From positions 36,889 to 73,038 of the forward strand of contig DGXY01000139.1 in the NCBI GenBank assembly GCA_002396885.1: 36,150 nt of DNA, given 5' to 3'. The position numbers were made by a program, and so were the translations under genes. How positions within the stretch are numbered: position 1 is the first letter of the stretch; the number at the start of each line of letters is the position of its first letter. The DNA is from Akkermansiaceae bacterium UBA5020. Lineage in GTDB: Bacteria > Verrucomicrobiota > Verrucomicrobiia > Verrucomicrobiales > DEV007. Under the pieces are notes generated by a model. That model was given only the letters and a program-made list of their open reading frames with translations. It was not told the DNA's origin and ran no database searches. Below are positions 13,952-21,026 of this stretch, piece after piece.

Positions 13952-14686
13952 TCACTCCCCCTCCTCCCCCGTGATCCCCAAAAACAACTCCTCGAGCGAC
14001 TCACCCGCCGCTCCGCCGAACTGGCTGCGGATCTCTTCGACGGTGCCGATCGCGCGGAGTTTCCCGTGATTGATGATGCCGATGCGATCGGCGAGTTCCT
14101 CGGCGACGTTAAGGAGGTGAGTCGAGAGAAAGACGGTGACGCCGGCCCGGCTCCGCGCTTTCAATTCCTCCTTCACGACCCGCGCGTTTTTCGGATCGAG
14201 ACCCACCATCGGTTCATCGACGATGATGACTTCGGGCTCGTGCAACAGGGCCGAGGCAAAGGCAAGACGTTGTCGGGTGCCGTGGCTGAGATTCTCGATC
14301 CGCTGCCTCGCGTAGGGCACGAGGGAAAACCGCTCCATCAGCTCGGGCGTGCGCTCCTTCGCCAACTCGTGCGGCACCTGGAAGAGTTCGGCAATGAAGC
14401 CCATGAACTCCATCGGATTGAGTTTGTCGTAAAACTCAGCCACGTCGGGGATGTAGCCGATGCGACGTTTCGCCTCGAGCGGATCTTTCTGGATGTCGTA
14501 GCCGCAGATTTTGGCGAAACCTTCGGTCGGTTCGATAAGACCGGTGAGCAGTTTGATCGTCGTCGTTTTTCCCGCGGCATTGGGTCCGAGAAAGGCGAAG
14601 AGCTCCCCCTGAGGAATGACGAGATCAAGTCCATCGAGGGCGAGGAGATCGCCGTAGCGCATCGAGAGTCGGGAAATTTCAATCAT
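13952..14686 (-). CDS. ABC transporter ATP-binding protein
   Basis: This is a 244-residue ABC ATPase of the CcmA/drug-exporter type. Walker A is GPNAAGKTT (34-42), the signature motif is LSHGTRQR (133-140, a variant of LSGGQ), Walker B is VIIVDEP (153-159) and the switch His is in STHLL (H190). The usual Gln of the Q-loop is replaced by Asp (IGYIPD), as occurs in some members. No permease follows. Instead, the gene begins one base after the stop of a gene for a membrane-anchored unknown protein (14688-15515), so the pair is translationally coupled. The permease, if there is one, must be elsewhere. The substrate is unknown. Confidence 0.92.
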   Translation of the reverse strand: MIEISRLSMRYGDLLALDGLDLVIPQGELFAFLGPNAAGKTTTIKLLTGLIEPTEGFAKICGYDIQKDPLEAKRRIGYIPDVAEFYDKLNPMEFMGFIAELFQVPHELAKERTPELMERFSLVPYARQRIENLSHGTRQRLAFASALLHEPEVIIVDEPMVGLDPKNARVVKEELKARSRAGVTVFLSTHLLNVAEELADRIGIINHGKLRAIGTVEEIRSQFGGAAGESLEELFLGITGEEGE

Positions 14687-14687
14687 A

Positions 14688-15515
14688 TCAATTCGTCGAG
14701 GAACGGCGTTGGTAGGCGTCGAGGGGCACGAGGATCTCGGAGACGGCCTCGAAGCCGAGATCGCTCTCGATCCGCAAGGGTTCGCCCGCCTCGCTCAGAT
14801 AAATCCGCACTTCCTGAGCTTGCTCGTCGCTGCGAAGGGTCAGGAGAAAGGCGCGCATCTCGCGCCCGCCCAAATTGAAATTACCGACCCGGGCATCGGT
14901 GGTGAATTTCAACTGGGCCGGATCGAGGGGATTGATGCCTCCAAAGTTTGCGAGCGATCCGATGAGGGGCGAAATCATCGCGGGGTCGAGTGGCGTCTCG
15001 GGACCAACCGCAAAGACCTCGCGGCCCGCCATGACGACGCGCGCCCGCATCGCGGTTTTGGCGGCGGGATTCTGGTCTGCGGTCGGGAGCGGTCCGTCAT
15101 AGGCGATCTGCACGCTGACTTCCTTCGCCGGGATCCGCACGGAGAATTCCCCTCCCCGGCTCTCCATCGTCTCGGTAAAAGCGAGGGAGCCTTTCCAGAA
15201 GAGCTCCACGAGGGTGGCGGCGCTGGGTTCGTCCCAGCTCTCGAGCTGTCCGGAGAGCGAGACGACACGCTCAAAGACTCCCGATTCGGCCTCGATCCCC
15301 GACCCACCCGCGATGACGACCTCGCCGCGACGCACGCCGTTTTCGAGCAGGGTCATCTTTGTCGAGTCGTTCCAGGCGAAAAAGACCGCGTAGACCTCAC
15401 GCGGATCGATCTTCGTCATGCGCGATCCGGGGGGCGCCCAGACCACCGCACAGAGCCACACCACGCTGCCGAGCCAGAAGAGGACGATGGCGATGGTGAA
15501 AAGGCGGATGGACAT
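14688..15515 (-). CDS. Membrane-anchored unknown protein, ABC-coupled
   Basis: This is a 275-residue protein I do not recognise. One N-terminal hydrophobic segment (about residues 5-28, TIAIVLFWLGSVVWLCAVVW) anchors it, and the rest looks like an extracytoplasmic beta-rich domain with few Cys. Motifs such as AAKTAMRARVVMAGREVFAV and REMRAFLLTLRSDEQAQEV give no family. The stop is one base before the ABC ATPase start, so it probably works with that ATPase, for instance as an accessory or adaptor subunit. This role is inferred from context only. The start at 15515 gives a sensible anchor, and an 87-bp gap separates it from the upstream gene. Confidence 0.75.
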   Translation of the reverse strand: MSIRLFTIAIVLFWLGSVVWLCAVVWAPPGSRMTKIDPREVYAVFFAWNDSTKMTLLENGVRRGEVVIAGGSGIEAESGVFERVVSLSGQLESWDEPSAATLVELFWKGSLAFTETMESRGGEFSVRIPAKEVSVQIAYDGPLPTADQNPAAKTAMRARVVMAGREVFAVGPETPLDPAMISPLIGSLANFGGINPLDPAQLKFTTDARVGNFNLGGREMRAFLLTLRSDEQAQEVRIYLSEAGEPLRIESDLGFEAVSEILVPLDAYQRRSSTN

Positions 15516-15602
15516 TTGAGCCTCATCCTAGCACAAAACCCGTCCCGACCTCAACGCGTTTGCAGGTGGATCATGAGGCATGCCGCAGGCCCGGGCCCGC
15601 CC

Positions 15603-16571
15603 TCAAAGATGCAGCAGATGCCTGAGGGATTCGGCGATACTGTGAGAAGTAGGACGATGGGCCTTCCAGAGATTCGGATGATAGGGAATGGGCGTGTCGC
15701 GACAGTTGAGTCGTTGCGGGGGCGCGTCGAGGAGGTGGAAGCCATCCTGCACCACGCGAGCGACGACCTCGGCCGTGACCCCGCCCCACGGAAACCCCTC
15801 GCCCACGCAAAGAAGGCGCCCGGTGCGCGCGACCGATCCAAGAACGGTATCGGTGTCGATCGGTTTCACCGTGCGGAGGTCGACGACCTCGATGTCCCAG
15901 CCTTCGGTGGCGAGTTCGTGGGCCGCCTTGAGAGACTCGTGGACCATCGCACTGTGGGTCACGACCGTGGCGTGACGTCCGGGCTTGAGGACATTGGCGC
16001 GGCCGGCGGGAAGGACCGGCTCGGTCGGGAGTTCGTCGGCCTTGAGGTGGTAATAGAGGAACTTGTGCTCGCAGAAGAGAACCGGATCATCGATCGCGAC
16101 CGCTTCGAGGAACATCCAATAAGCGTCCTCGACCGTGGCCGGAGTCATCACGACGACGCCGGGATAGTGGGCGTAGATCGACTCGAGGCACTGACTGTGA
16201 AAGGGACCGCTCCCCTCCGTGCCGCCCGAGGGCAGGCGCACGACAAGCGGACAAGGCACCCCGGTCCGGTAAAAATGGGTCGCCGCCTGGTTCACGATCT
16301 GGTTGAAGGCGACCGATGAAAAATCGGCAAACTGCATCTCCACGATGGGCCGCATCCCTTCGATCGCCGCCCCGATCGCCGAGCCGATCATGGCATCCTC
16401 GCTGATGGGCGCGTCGAGGACCCGGCCGGGAAAGCGCTCCGCGAGGTGCTTCGTCGCCTTGAAAGCACCACCGAACGCGGCCACATCCTGTCCGTAGATG
16501 TAGACGTTTTCGTTCTCGGCGAGGACCTTGGCCTGGGCCTCGCGTATGGCCTCCAGATAAGTGATCGGCAT
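15603..16571 (-). CDS. 2-oxoacid dehydrogenase E1 component, beta subunit
   Basis: This 322-residue protein is the beta subunit of a thiamine-diphosphate dehydrogenase (pyruvate, branched-chain 2-oxoacid or acetoin type). The N-terminal MPITYLEAIREAQ, then FKATKHLAERFPGRVLDAPISE, MQFADFSSVAFNQIVNQAA and VVVMTPATVEDAYWM are family motifs. The C-terminal transketolase domain has VDLRTVKPID and CVGEGFPWGGV. Length and organisation fit an E1 beta of about 325 residues. The open frame extends 26 codons upstream, but the ATG at 16571 matches the family start. No E1 alpha, E2 or E3 gene is nearby, which is unusual, because alpha and beta usually adjoin; the partner must lie elsewhere or the beta is used alone. 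The substrate cannot be fixed from sequence. Confidence 0.92.
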   Translation of the reverse strand: MPITYLEAIREAQAKVLAENENVYIYGQDVAAFGGAFKATKHLAERFPGRVLDAPISEDAMIGSAIGAAIEGMRPIVEMQFADFSSVAFNQIVNQAATHFYRTGVPCPLVVRLPSGGTEGSGPFHSQCLESIYAHYPGVVVMTPATVEDAYWMFLEAVAIDDPVLFCEHKFLYYHLKADELPTEPVLPAGRANVLKPGRHATVVTHSAMVHESLKAAHELATEGWDIEVVDLRTVKPIDTDTVLGSVARTGRLLCVGEGFPWGGVTAEVVARVVQDGFHLLDAPPQRLNCRDTPIPYHPNLWKAHRPTSHSIAESLRHLLHL

Positions 16572-16664
16572 GATTTTTCCGGTCGAACCTTGCCCACACC
16601 ACGCCCTTGTGCAAGTCGCCATGCCAAGCTCCGACAAAACCCACGCCAATGGATGCGGAGCCGC

Positions 16665-17729
16665 TCAGGGCAGCCGCAACCCCATCACCCAGGCCGGGCT
16701 TTTGCCGCATTCCAGCGTCTGGGCGCGTTTCAGGAGCCCGGTTTCCGGATCGCGGCGGTAAAGGGCCAGTTTTCCCTCCCCTTGCCCTGCCACGACGACA
16801 AAACGGCCACCGGGCATCAGATCGAAGGAACGCGGGATCTTCTCCGTCGGGACGCGCTCGAGTTCCGCGAGTTTTCCGCTCTGAGGATCGATCGTGAACG
16901 AGGCGATGCTCTCGTGACCGCGGTTCGAGGCGTAAACGAAACGACCGTCCTCACTGATCTTGATCTCGGCACAGCTTCCCGAGTTGGCATCCCATTCTTT
17001 CGGATGGGTCGAGAGGGTTTGTTGTTTCGTGAGGGTCCCCTTCCCGGCGTCGTAGTGACAGAAAGTGACGCTCTTCCCCTGCTCGTTAACGACGTAGGCC
17101 CATTTCCCGTTGGCGTGGAATTTGAGATGGCGGGGACCCGCATTCTCGTCACCCGGCATCGTCGGCGGATCATTCAGGGCGAGCTCGCCCTTCGCCGCGT
17201 CGAAGCGGAATTGATCGACGCAGTTCAGGTCCATCGGATGCGGAGTGAAAGCGAACCGGTTCGTCGGATCCGTCCGGATGCAGTGGGCCTTTGGTCCGAT
17301 GTCGAGCACCTGGATCGGCTCCTCCACGATGATACCCTCTTCATTGATGGGACTGACACTCACCAACCCCTCACCGTAGTAAGCCGCGAGGAGCCAGCGT
17401 CCCGTCGCGTCGGGATGGACGTAGGCCGGATTCCCCGCCGCCGCCGCGGTCGCCACGATCGAGAGCAGGCCCGTTGCGGGATCGATCGCTAGGGTAGCGA
17501 ATTTCTTCTCCGACCGCACCGCCGCATAGATCCGCTTTCCATCCGGACTGAGGGCGAGCGCACCAGGTGATCCTGACAGACGCACCTCGCTCTTCCGCGA
17601 CAAAGTCGCCGCCTCCTCGTCGAGCGAATACACCGCCACGCAGTTGTGCCCGCCTTCGGAGATGTAAACCACGGTCTCGGCCCGGGCCGTTGGAGCAACG
17701 AGAAAAAGAGCAATCAAAAGAGACTTCAT
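16665..17729 (-). CDS. Secreted lactonase-type 7-bladed propeller (YbhE/Pgl family)
   Basis: This is a 354-residue exported beta-propeller of the 6-phosphogluconolactonase (YbhE) family. A Sec signal peptide (MKSLLIALFLVAPTARA) is followed by repeated blades with motifs such as LALSPDGKRIYAA, IDPATGLLSIV, FHANGKWAYVVNEQ, ISEDGRFVYASNRGH and MPGGRFVVVAGQGEG. The start at ATG 17729 is chosen because it begins the signal peptide; 13 upstream codons are not part of it. The signal peptide means it acts outside the cytoplasm, so a periplasmic lactonase or binding role is more likely than the pentose phosphate pathway. It follows the Gfo/Idh gene (64-bp gap, same strand), possibly one unit. Confidence 0.87.
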   Translation of the reverse strand: MKSLLIALFLVAPTARAETVVYISEGGHNCVAVYSLDEEAATLSRKSEVRLSGSPGALALSPDGKRIYAAVRSEKKFATLAIDPATGLLSIVATAAAAGNPAYVHPDATGRWLLAAYYGEGLVSVSPINEEGIIVEEPIQVLDIGPKAHCIRTDPTNRFAFTPHPMDLNCVDQFRFDAAKGELALNDPPTMPGDENAGPRHLKFHANGKWAYVVNEQGKSVTFCHYDAGKGTLTKQQTLSTHPKEWDANSGSCAEIKISEDGRFVYASNRGHESIASFTIDPQSGKLAELERVPTEKIPRSFDLMPGGRFVVVAGQGEGKLALYRRDPETGLLKRAQTLECGKSPAWVMGLRLP

Positions 17730-17793
17730 GACACCATTCCCCTTAACACAGATTCCCCAGAACTCCAAAACTCCACCACTCCGCTTCCTAGTC

Positions 17794-18774
17794 TCACTTC
17801 CCCTTCCTCGCCTTGTCCAACATCTCCTGCAGCGTCACCGGCGCGCCACCGCGGCGCTTGCTCTCGTCGGCGGCAGCCATGAAGGCGAAGATTTCGAGCG
17901 TCTCCTCGGCGGAGACGGGCGGCTTTTTCGTCTGGAAAAAGGCCACCATCTCCTTCATCAGCTCGGGATACCCGGCACCGGCGCTCTCCTCAATGACCGC
18001 CTTACTGCCGAAAACCTTCACCCCATAAACCGTCTTGGAGGCGCGGAGCCCTAACAAAGTGCCTACCTTGCCCCCCTTCCAGATTCCGGTGACGACATCG
18101 GTGCCCTCGGTGTGGGTGCGGACGACACTCTCGCAGCCCGTCCCGATCACGGTGAAGAGAGCTTCGGTCGGATGGATCCCATACCAGGCGAGGTCGAGGT
18201 GATGTTCCTCGAGCGAGGCAGGACCATAACTCACCACCGCGGCGACTTCACCCACGTCCGCCGTCGCCGCCTTCACCACCCCGGCGTTGTAGCGGAGGTT
18301 CGAGCAGCTCCAGACGGGCGTGCCGTGTTTTTTGGCGAGGTCGAAAATCGCGACCGCGTCCTCGAGCGAAGCCGCGACCGGTTTGTCGATGAAAGTGGGC
18401 TTGCCCGCCTCGATCGCCGGTTTCGCCTGGGCGAGGTGAGGGCGACCGTCGACGCTCTCGACCATCACCACATCGACCTCGGGCAGCATCGCCTCGATTG
18501 TTTCATACATCTTCACCCCGTATTCCTTCGAGAGCGTCTCGACGTAGCCGTCGATGCGCGAGACGCTCGACTCGATGTCGGCACTCGAGGCCGGAACCGC
18601 CGCGACGACGCGCACCGGATATTGGTTCGCCGGATCGTGGAGGATCTTGGTGAAGGCGACACAGTGCGAGGTGTCGAGCCCGATCATGCCGACCCGGATG
18701 GGTTTGGCGTCCTGGGCATAGGACGGGAGGATCAGAGCCGAGGCGACGATCGCGGGGAGAAAGAGGCGTTTCAT
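17794..18774 (-). CDS. Exported Gfo/Idh/MocA-type oxidoreductase
   Basis: This 326-residue protein is of the NAD(P)-dependent Gfo/Idh/MocA family. The N-terminus is a Sec-like signal peptide (MKRLFLPAIVASALILPSYAQ), then the Rossmann start IRVGMIGLDTSHCVAF. That segment replaces the canonical GxGxxG by GMIGLDTSH, seen in some PVC members. The conserved FIDKPVA (EKP-like) motif follows. Enzymes of this family oxidise or reduce sugars and inositols, and a signal peptide without a twin-arginine motif is odd for a protein that normally folds around NAD. It may bind a sugar without catalysis or acquire its cofactor after export. The start at 18774 is chosen to begin the signal; an upstream ATG adds 20 codons that overlap the next gene. 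Confidence 0.87.
   Translation of the reverse strand: MKRLFLPAIVASALILPSYAQDAKPIRVGMIGLDTSHCVAFTKILHDPANQYPVRVVAAVPASSADIESSVSRIDGYVETLSKEYGVKMYETIEAMLPEVDVVMVESVDGRPHLAQAKPAIEAGKPTFIDKPVAASLEDAVAIFDLAKKHGTPVWSCSNLRYNAGVVKAATADVGEVAAVVSYGPASLEEHHLDLAWYGIHPTEALFTVIGTGCESVVRTHTEGTDVVTGIWKGGKVGTLLGLRASKTVYGVKVFGSKAVIEESAGAGYPELMKEMVAFFQTKKPPVSAEETLEIFAFMAAADESKRRGGAPVTLQEMLDKARKGK
18050..18058 (-). repeat. TTTGTTAGG motif, copy 3
   Basis: Exact copy on the minus strand inside the Gfo/Idh gene, here read in frame as ACT-TTG-TTA-GGG (Thr-Leu-Leu-Gly) using the rare TTA codon. Confidence 0.45.
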
Positions 18775-18830
18775 GCCCCTCTTGTAGGGGACGGATTCAC
18801 ACAGCGATAGTCCGCAATGCGGCCAAGCCA

Positions 18831-19946
18831 TCACCCCTCCTGCGGCATCACGAGACTTCGTGCCACTTCTCCCCTGTCCAAGGCCGCGTAGGCTTCGTTG
18901 ATCTGACTCAGCGGATAAGTCCGCGTCAGCAGGGAATCGAGATCGATCTTGCCCTGGGCGTGCAGATCAATCAGCGTCAGCAAATCCAGCCTCGGACGGG
19001 TCGATCCGTAGATCGATCCTTTCAGCGTCTTCTCGGCGTAGACGAGCTGGTTCACATTGATGCGGGCACGGGCCTCGGGCGGGGCGATGCCGACGACGAC
19101 GCAAATGCCGCCTTTTTTGGTCATGTCATAGGCCTGTTCGATAGGCTCGGCGAGGCCGATCGCCTCGAAGGCGTGATCGACGCCACGACCACCGGTAAGA
19201 TCCTTCACTGCGGCCACCGGATCGTTTTCACAAGCATCAACCAGGTGCGTCGCACCCATCGTCTTCGCGTAGGCGAGCTTCGCAGGGACGCGATCGACGG
19301 CGATGATCGTCGTCGCGCCGGCGAGACGGGCGGTCTGGACGATGTTCAGTCCGATCCCACCGCAGCCGATCACGGCGACACTGCTGCCAGGCATCACCCG
19401 GGTCGCGTGCATCACCGCCCCGTAGCCCGTGATGACCCCGCAGCCGATGAGAGCGGCGTGTTCGAAGGAAACCGAGGTCGGGATCTTCACCGCCGCGGCC
19501 TCGGGCATGGTGGAGCGCTGGGAAAACGTCGAGACCCCCGCATAGTGGAGGATGGACTCGCCAGCGGCGTTGCGGAAACGTGTCTGCCCGTCAGGCATCA
19601 GCCCGGTGAAACGCATCGCCGTGCCCACATCACAGAGCGCGGGACGTCCGCCGAGGCAATATTCGCAACGACCACACGACATTCTCCAGATCGGGATGAC
19701 ATGATCGCCCGGCTGCACCGAGGTGACACCCTTGCCAATCTCCTCGACGATCCCGGCGCCCTCGTGACCGAGGATGATGGGCGTCTTCATCGCGAGATCG
19801 CCCTTCATCACATGAAGATCGCTATGGCAAACTCCGGCGGCCATCATCCGCACCGTGATTTCACCCGGTCCCGGCGGGAGGACCTCGACGGTCTCGAGAA
19901 CGAGCGGTTCCTTGGCCTGATAGAGGACGGCGGCGAGGGCTTGCAT
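18831..19946 (-). CDS. Zinc-dependent alcohol dehydrogenase (MDR family)
   Basis: This 371-residue enzyme is a medium-chain zinc alcohol/formaldehyde-type dehydrogenase. The catalytic zinc ligand Cys is in AAGVCHSDLH, and the GHEGAG motif is conserved. The structural zinc site is intact (CGRCEYCLGGRPALC, four Cys). The NAD-binding Rossmann fold has AVIGCGGIGLN with the expected glycines. The substrate could be a primary alcohol, an aldehyde or S-hydroxymethyl-glutathione; sequence alone does not decide. It appears monocistronic. A 7-bp tandem repeat (19974-20006) lies about 28 bases upstream of its start, in the region shared with the divergent DUF2288 gene, and could influence expression. 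Confidence 0.93.
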   Translation of the reverse strand: MQALAAVLYQAKEPLVLETVEVLPPGPGEITVRMMAAGVCHSDLHVMKGDLAMKTPIILGHEGAGIVEEIGKGVTSVQPGDHVIPIWRMSCGRCEYCLGGRPALCDVGTAMRFTGLMPDGQTRFRNAAGESILHYAGVSTFSQRSTMPEAAAVKIPTSVSFEHAALIGCGVITGYGAVMHATRVMPGSSVAVIGCGGIGLNIVQTARLAGATTIIAVDRVPAKLAYAKTMGATHLVDACENDPVAAVKDLTGGRGVDHAFEAIGLAEPIEQAYDMTKKGGICVVVGIAPPEARARINVNQLVYAEKTLKGSIYGSTRPRLDLLTLIDLHAQGKIDLDSLLTRTYPLSQINEAYAALDRGEVARSLVMPQEG

Positions 19947-19973
19947 GGGAAACGCGATGAAATGATGTTTTAG

Positions 19974-20006
19974 TAAAAGGTGAAAGGTAAAAAGTAAAAG
20001 GTAAAG
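19974..20006. repeat. Heptanucleotide tandem repeat between divergent genes
   Basis: Units TAAAAGG, TGAAAGG, TAAAAAG, TAAAAGG and a partial TAAAG follow one another in a 7-bp register. The tract is AT-rich in a GC-rich genome and sits between the divergent alcohol dehydrogenase and DUF2288 starts. Such tracts can vary in copy number by slippage, which could alter promoter spacing. Whether it is variable cannot be seen from one sequence. Confidence 0.7.
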
Positions 20007-20041
20007 TGATCTCGGGCGTGAACGCTCCCCCGCTTTTCTCC

Positions 20042-20377
20042 ATGAACCCTGAAGAATCCGAAACGATGCGCTACGCCGTGCTGGGCAGCGATCCCTCCTC
20101 GTTGCTCGAAAAGCTTGAGAAATACACCGGCGAAGTGAATTGGGCTTTTTTGAAACCTCACTATCAGAACGGCGCGCTCGTCTGGGTCGATCCCGTCCTT
20201 TCCCTCACGGAGGTCGGTCACGCCTTCTCCATCGACGACGCAGACCGCGTCCTCGCCTGGCGAAAATCGGGAGACCTCGTCACGCCCTCAGAGCCGCATG
20301 CGATGCACTGGGAGGAGACTGAAGCGCGATTTCTCGCGTTGGTGGTATCGCCCTTCGTGCTGATCCAACCACGGTAG
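20042..20377 (+). CDS. DUF2288 family protein
   Basis: This 111-residue protein matches DUF2288, a small cytoplasmic family of unknown function. Supporting motifs are LLEKLEKYTGEVNWAFLKPH, VWVDPVLSLTEVGHAF and ALVVSPFVLIQP at the end, which are the conserved blocks I know for this family. The start is ATG 20042, with a 12-residue upstream extension possible. The last sense codon CGG is followed by TAG at 20375-20377, which lies in the first bases of the repeat beginning at 20374. The repeat therefore supplies the stop codon. The protein has no signal peptide or membrane segment. No partner is suggested by the neighbours. Confidence 0.85.
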   Translation: MNPEESETMRYAVLGSDPSSLLEKLEKYTGEVNWAFLKPHYQNGALVWVDPVLSLTEVGHAFSIDDADRVLAWRKSGDLVTPSEPHAMHWEETEARFLALVVSPFVLIQPR

Positions 20378-20459
20378 CCACGAGCGTGAGCGAGTGGACC
20401 TCGCGGGCCATTGTGGGCGTCCCCCGGCCTCCTGTCGATTCGCTCACGCTCATCGCTAC
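20374..20459. repeat. GTAGCC palindromic element, 86 bp (copy 3)
   Basis: Terminal inverted repeats GTAGCCACGAGCGTGAGCGA and TTCGCTCACGCTCATCGCTAC flank a longer centre than the 61-bp copies. Its TAG stops the DUF2288 gene. It is nearly identical to the next copy at 20481-20566. Confidence 0.9.
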
Positions 20460-20480
20460 GACGCGATCCGCACGAATCCC

Positions 20481-20566
20481 GTAGCCACGAGCGTAAGCGA
20501 GTGGACCTCGCGGGCCATTGTGGGCGTCTCCCGGCCTCCCGTCGATTCGCTCACGCTCATCGCTAC
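20481..20566. repeat. GTAGCC palindromic element, 86 bp (copy 4)
   Basis: Nearly identical to the previous copy (a few substitutions), 107 bp apart start-to-start with a 21-bp spacer. Its right end reads GTAG on the minus strand and provides the TAG stop of the rhodanese gene at 20563-20565. The duplicate suggests recent tandem duplication or insertion. Confidence 0.9.
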
Positions 20567-20946
20567 TTCACCACCGGCTTGCCCGCATCGGCCCAACCGT
20601 TGTAACCGTCGACGAGGTGGTAGATCTTCGCGAACTTCAGGTCCTTGAAGAGTTTCATCGATTTGCCGCTGCGACCGCCTGCGGCGCAGTGGACGAGGTA
20701 GGGTTTTGCCGGATCAAGCTTCGCGATCTGCGCCTCGAAATTGCCGCCGTTGAAATTCACATTCACCGCGTCCTTGAGATGGCCGTCGGCATACTCCTCC
20801 GGACTACGAACATCAAGGACCGTCACTTTCTCATCAGAGGCGAGGATCTCGGCGGCCTTGTCGATGGTGACATCGACGGGATCGGCGGCGTTGAGGGCGG
20901 TAAGACCGAAGGCAGCGACCAAGGCAAGGAAGAAGGGAATTTTCAT
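20563..20946 (-). CDS. Secreted rhodanese-like domain protein
   Basis: This 127-residue protein has a Sec signal peptide (MKIPFFLALVAAFGLTALNA) and a single rhodanese domain. The motifs VTVLDVRSPEEYADGHL and VHCAAGGRSGKSM are typical, with the active-site Cys in HCAAGGRSG. It probably transfers or senses sulfur, or acts as a periplasmic sulfur carrier or redox domain; the substrate is unknown. The final codon is followed by a TAG contained in the repeat at 20481-20566. It faces the DUF2288 gene across the paired repeats. No sulfur-metabolism genes are adjacent. Confidence 0.9.
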   Translation of the reverse strand: MKIPFFLALVAAFGLTALNAADPVDVTIDKAAEILASDEKVTVLDVRSPEEYADGHLKDAVNVNFNGGNFEAQIAKLDPAKPYLVHCAAGGRSGKSMKLFKDLKFAKIYHLVDGYNGWADAGKPVVK

Positions 20947-21026
20947 CTTTTCATTCTACCGGAATCTGCGCGATTCACCAAGGGCAAACCGGCTCCGTGG
21001 ATGCATGAGAATCCAAATCACCCGAT

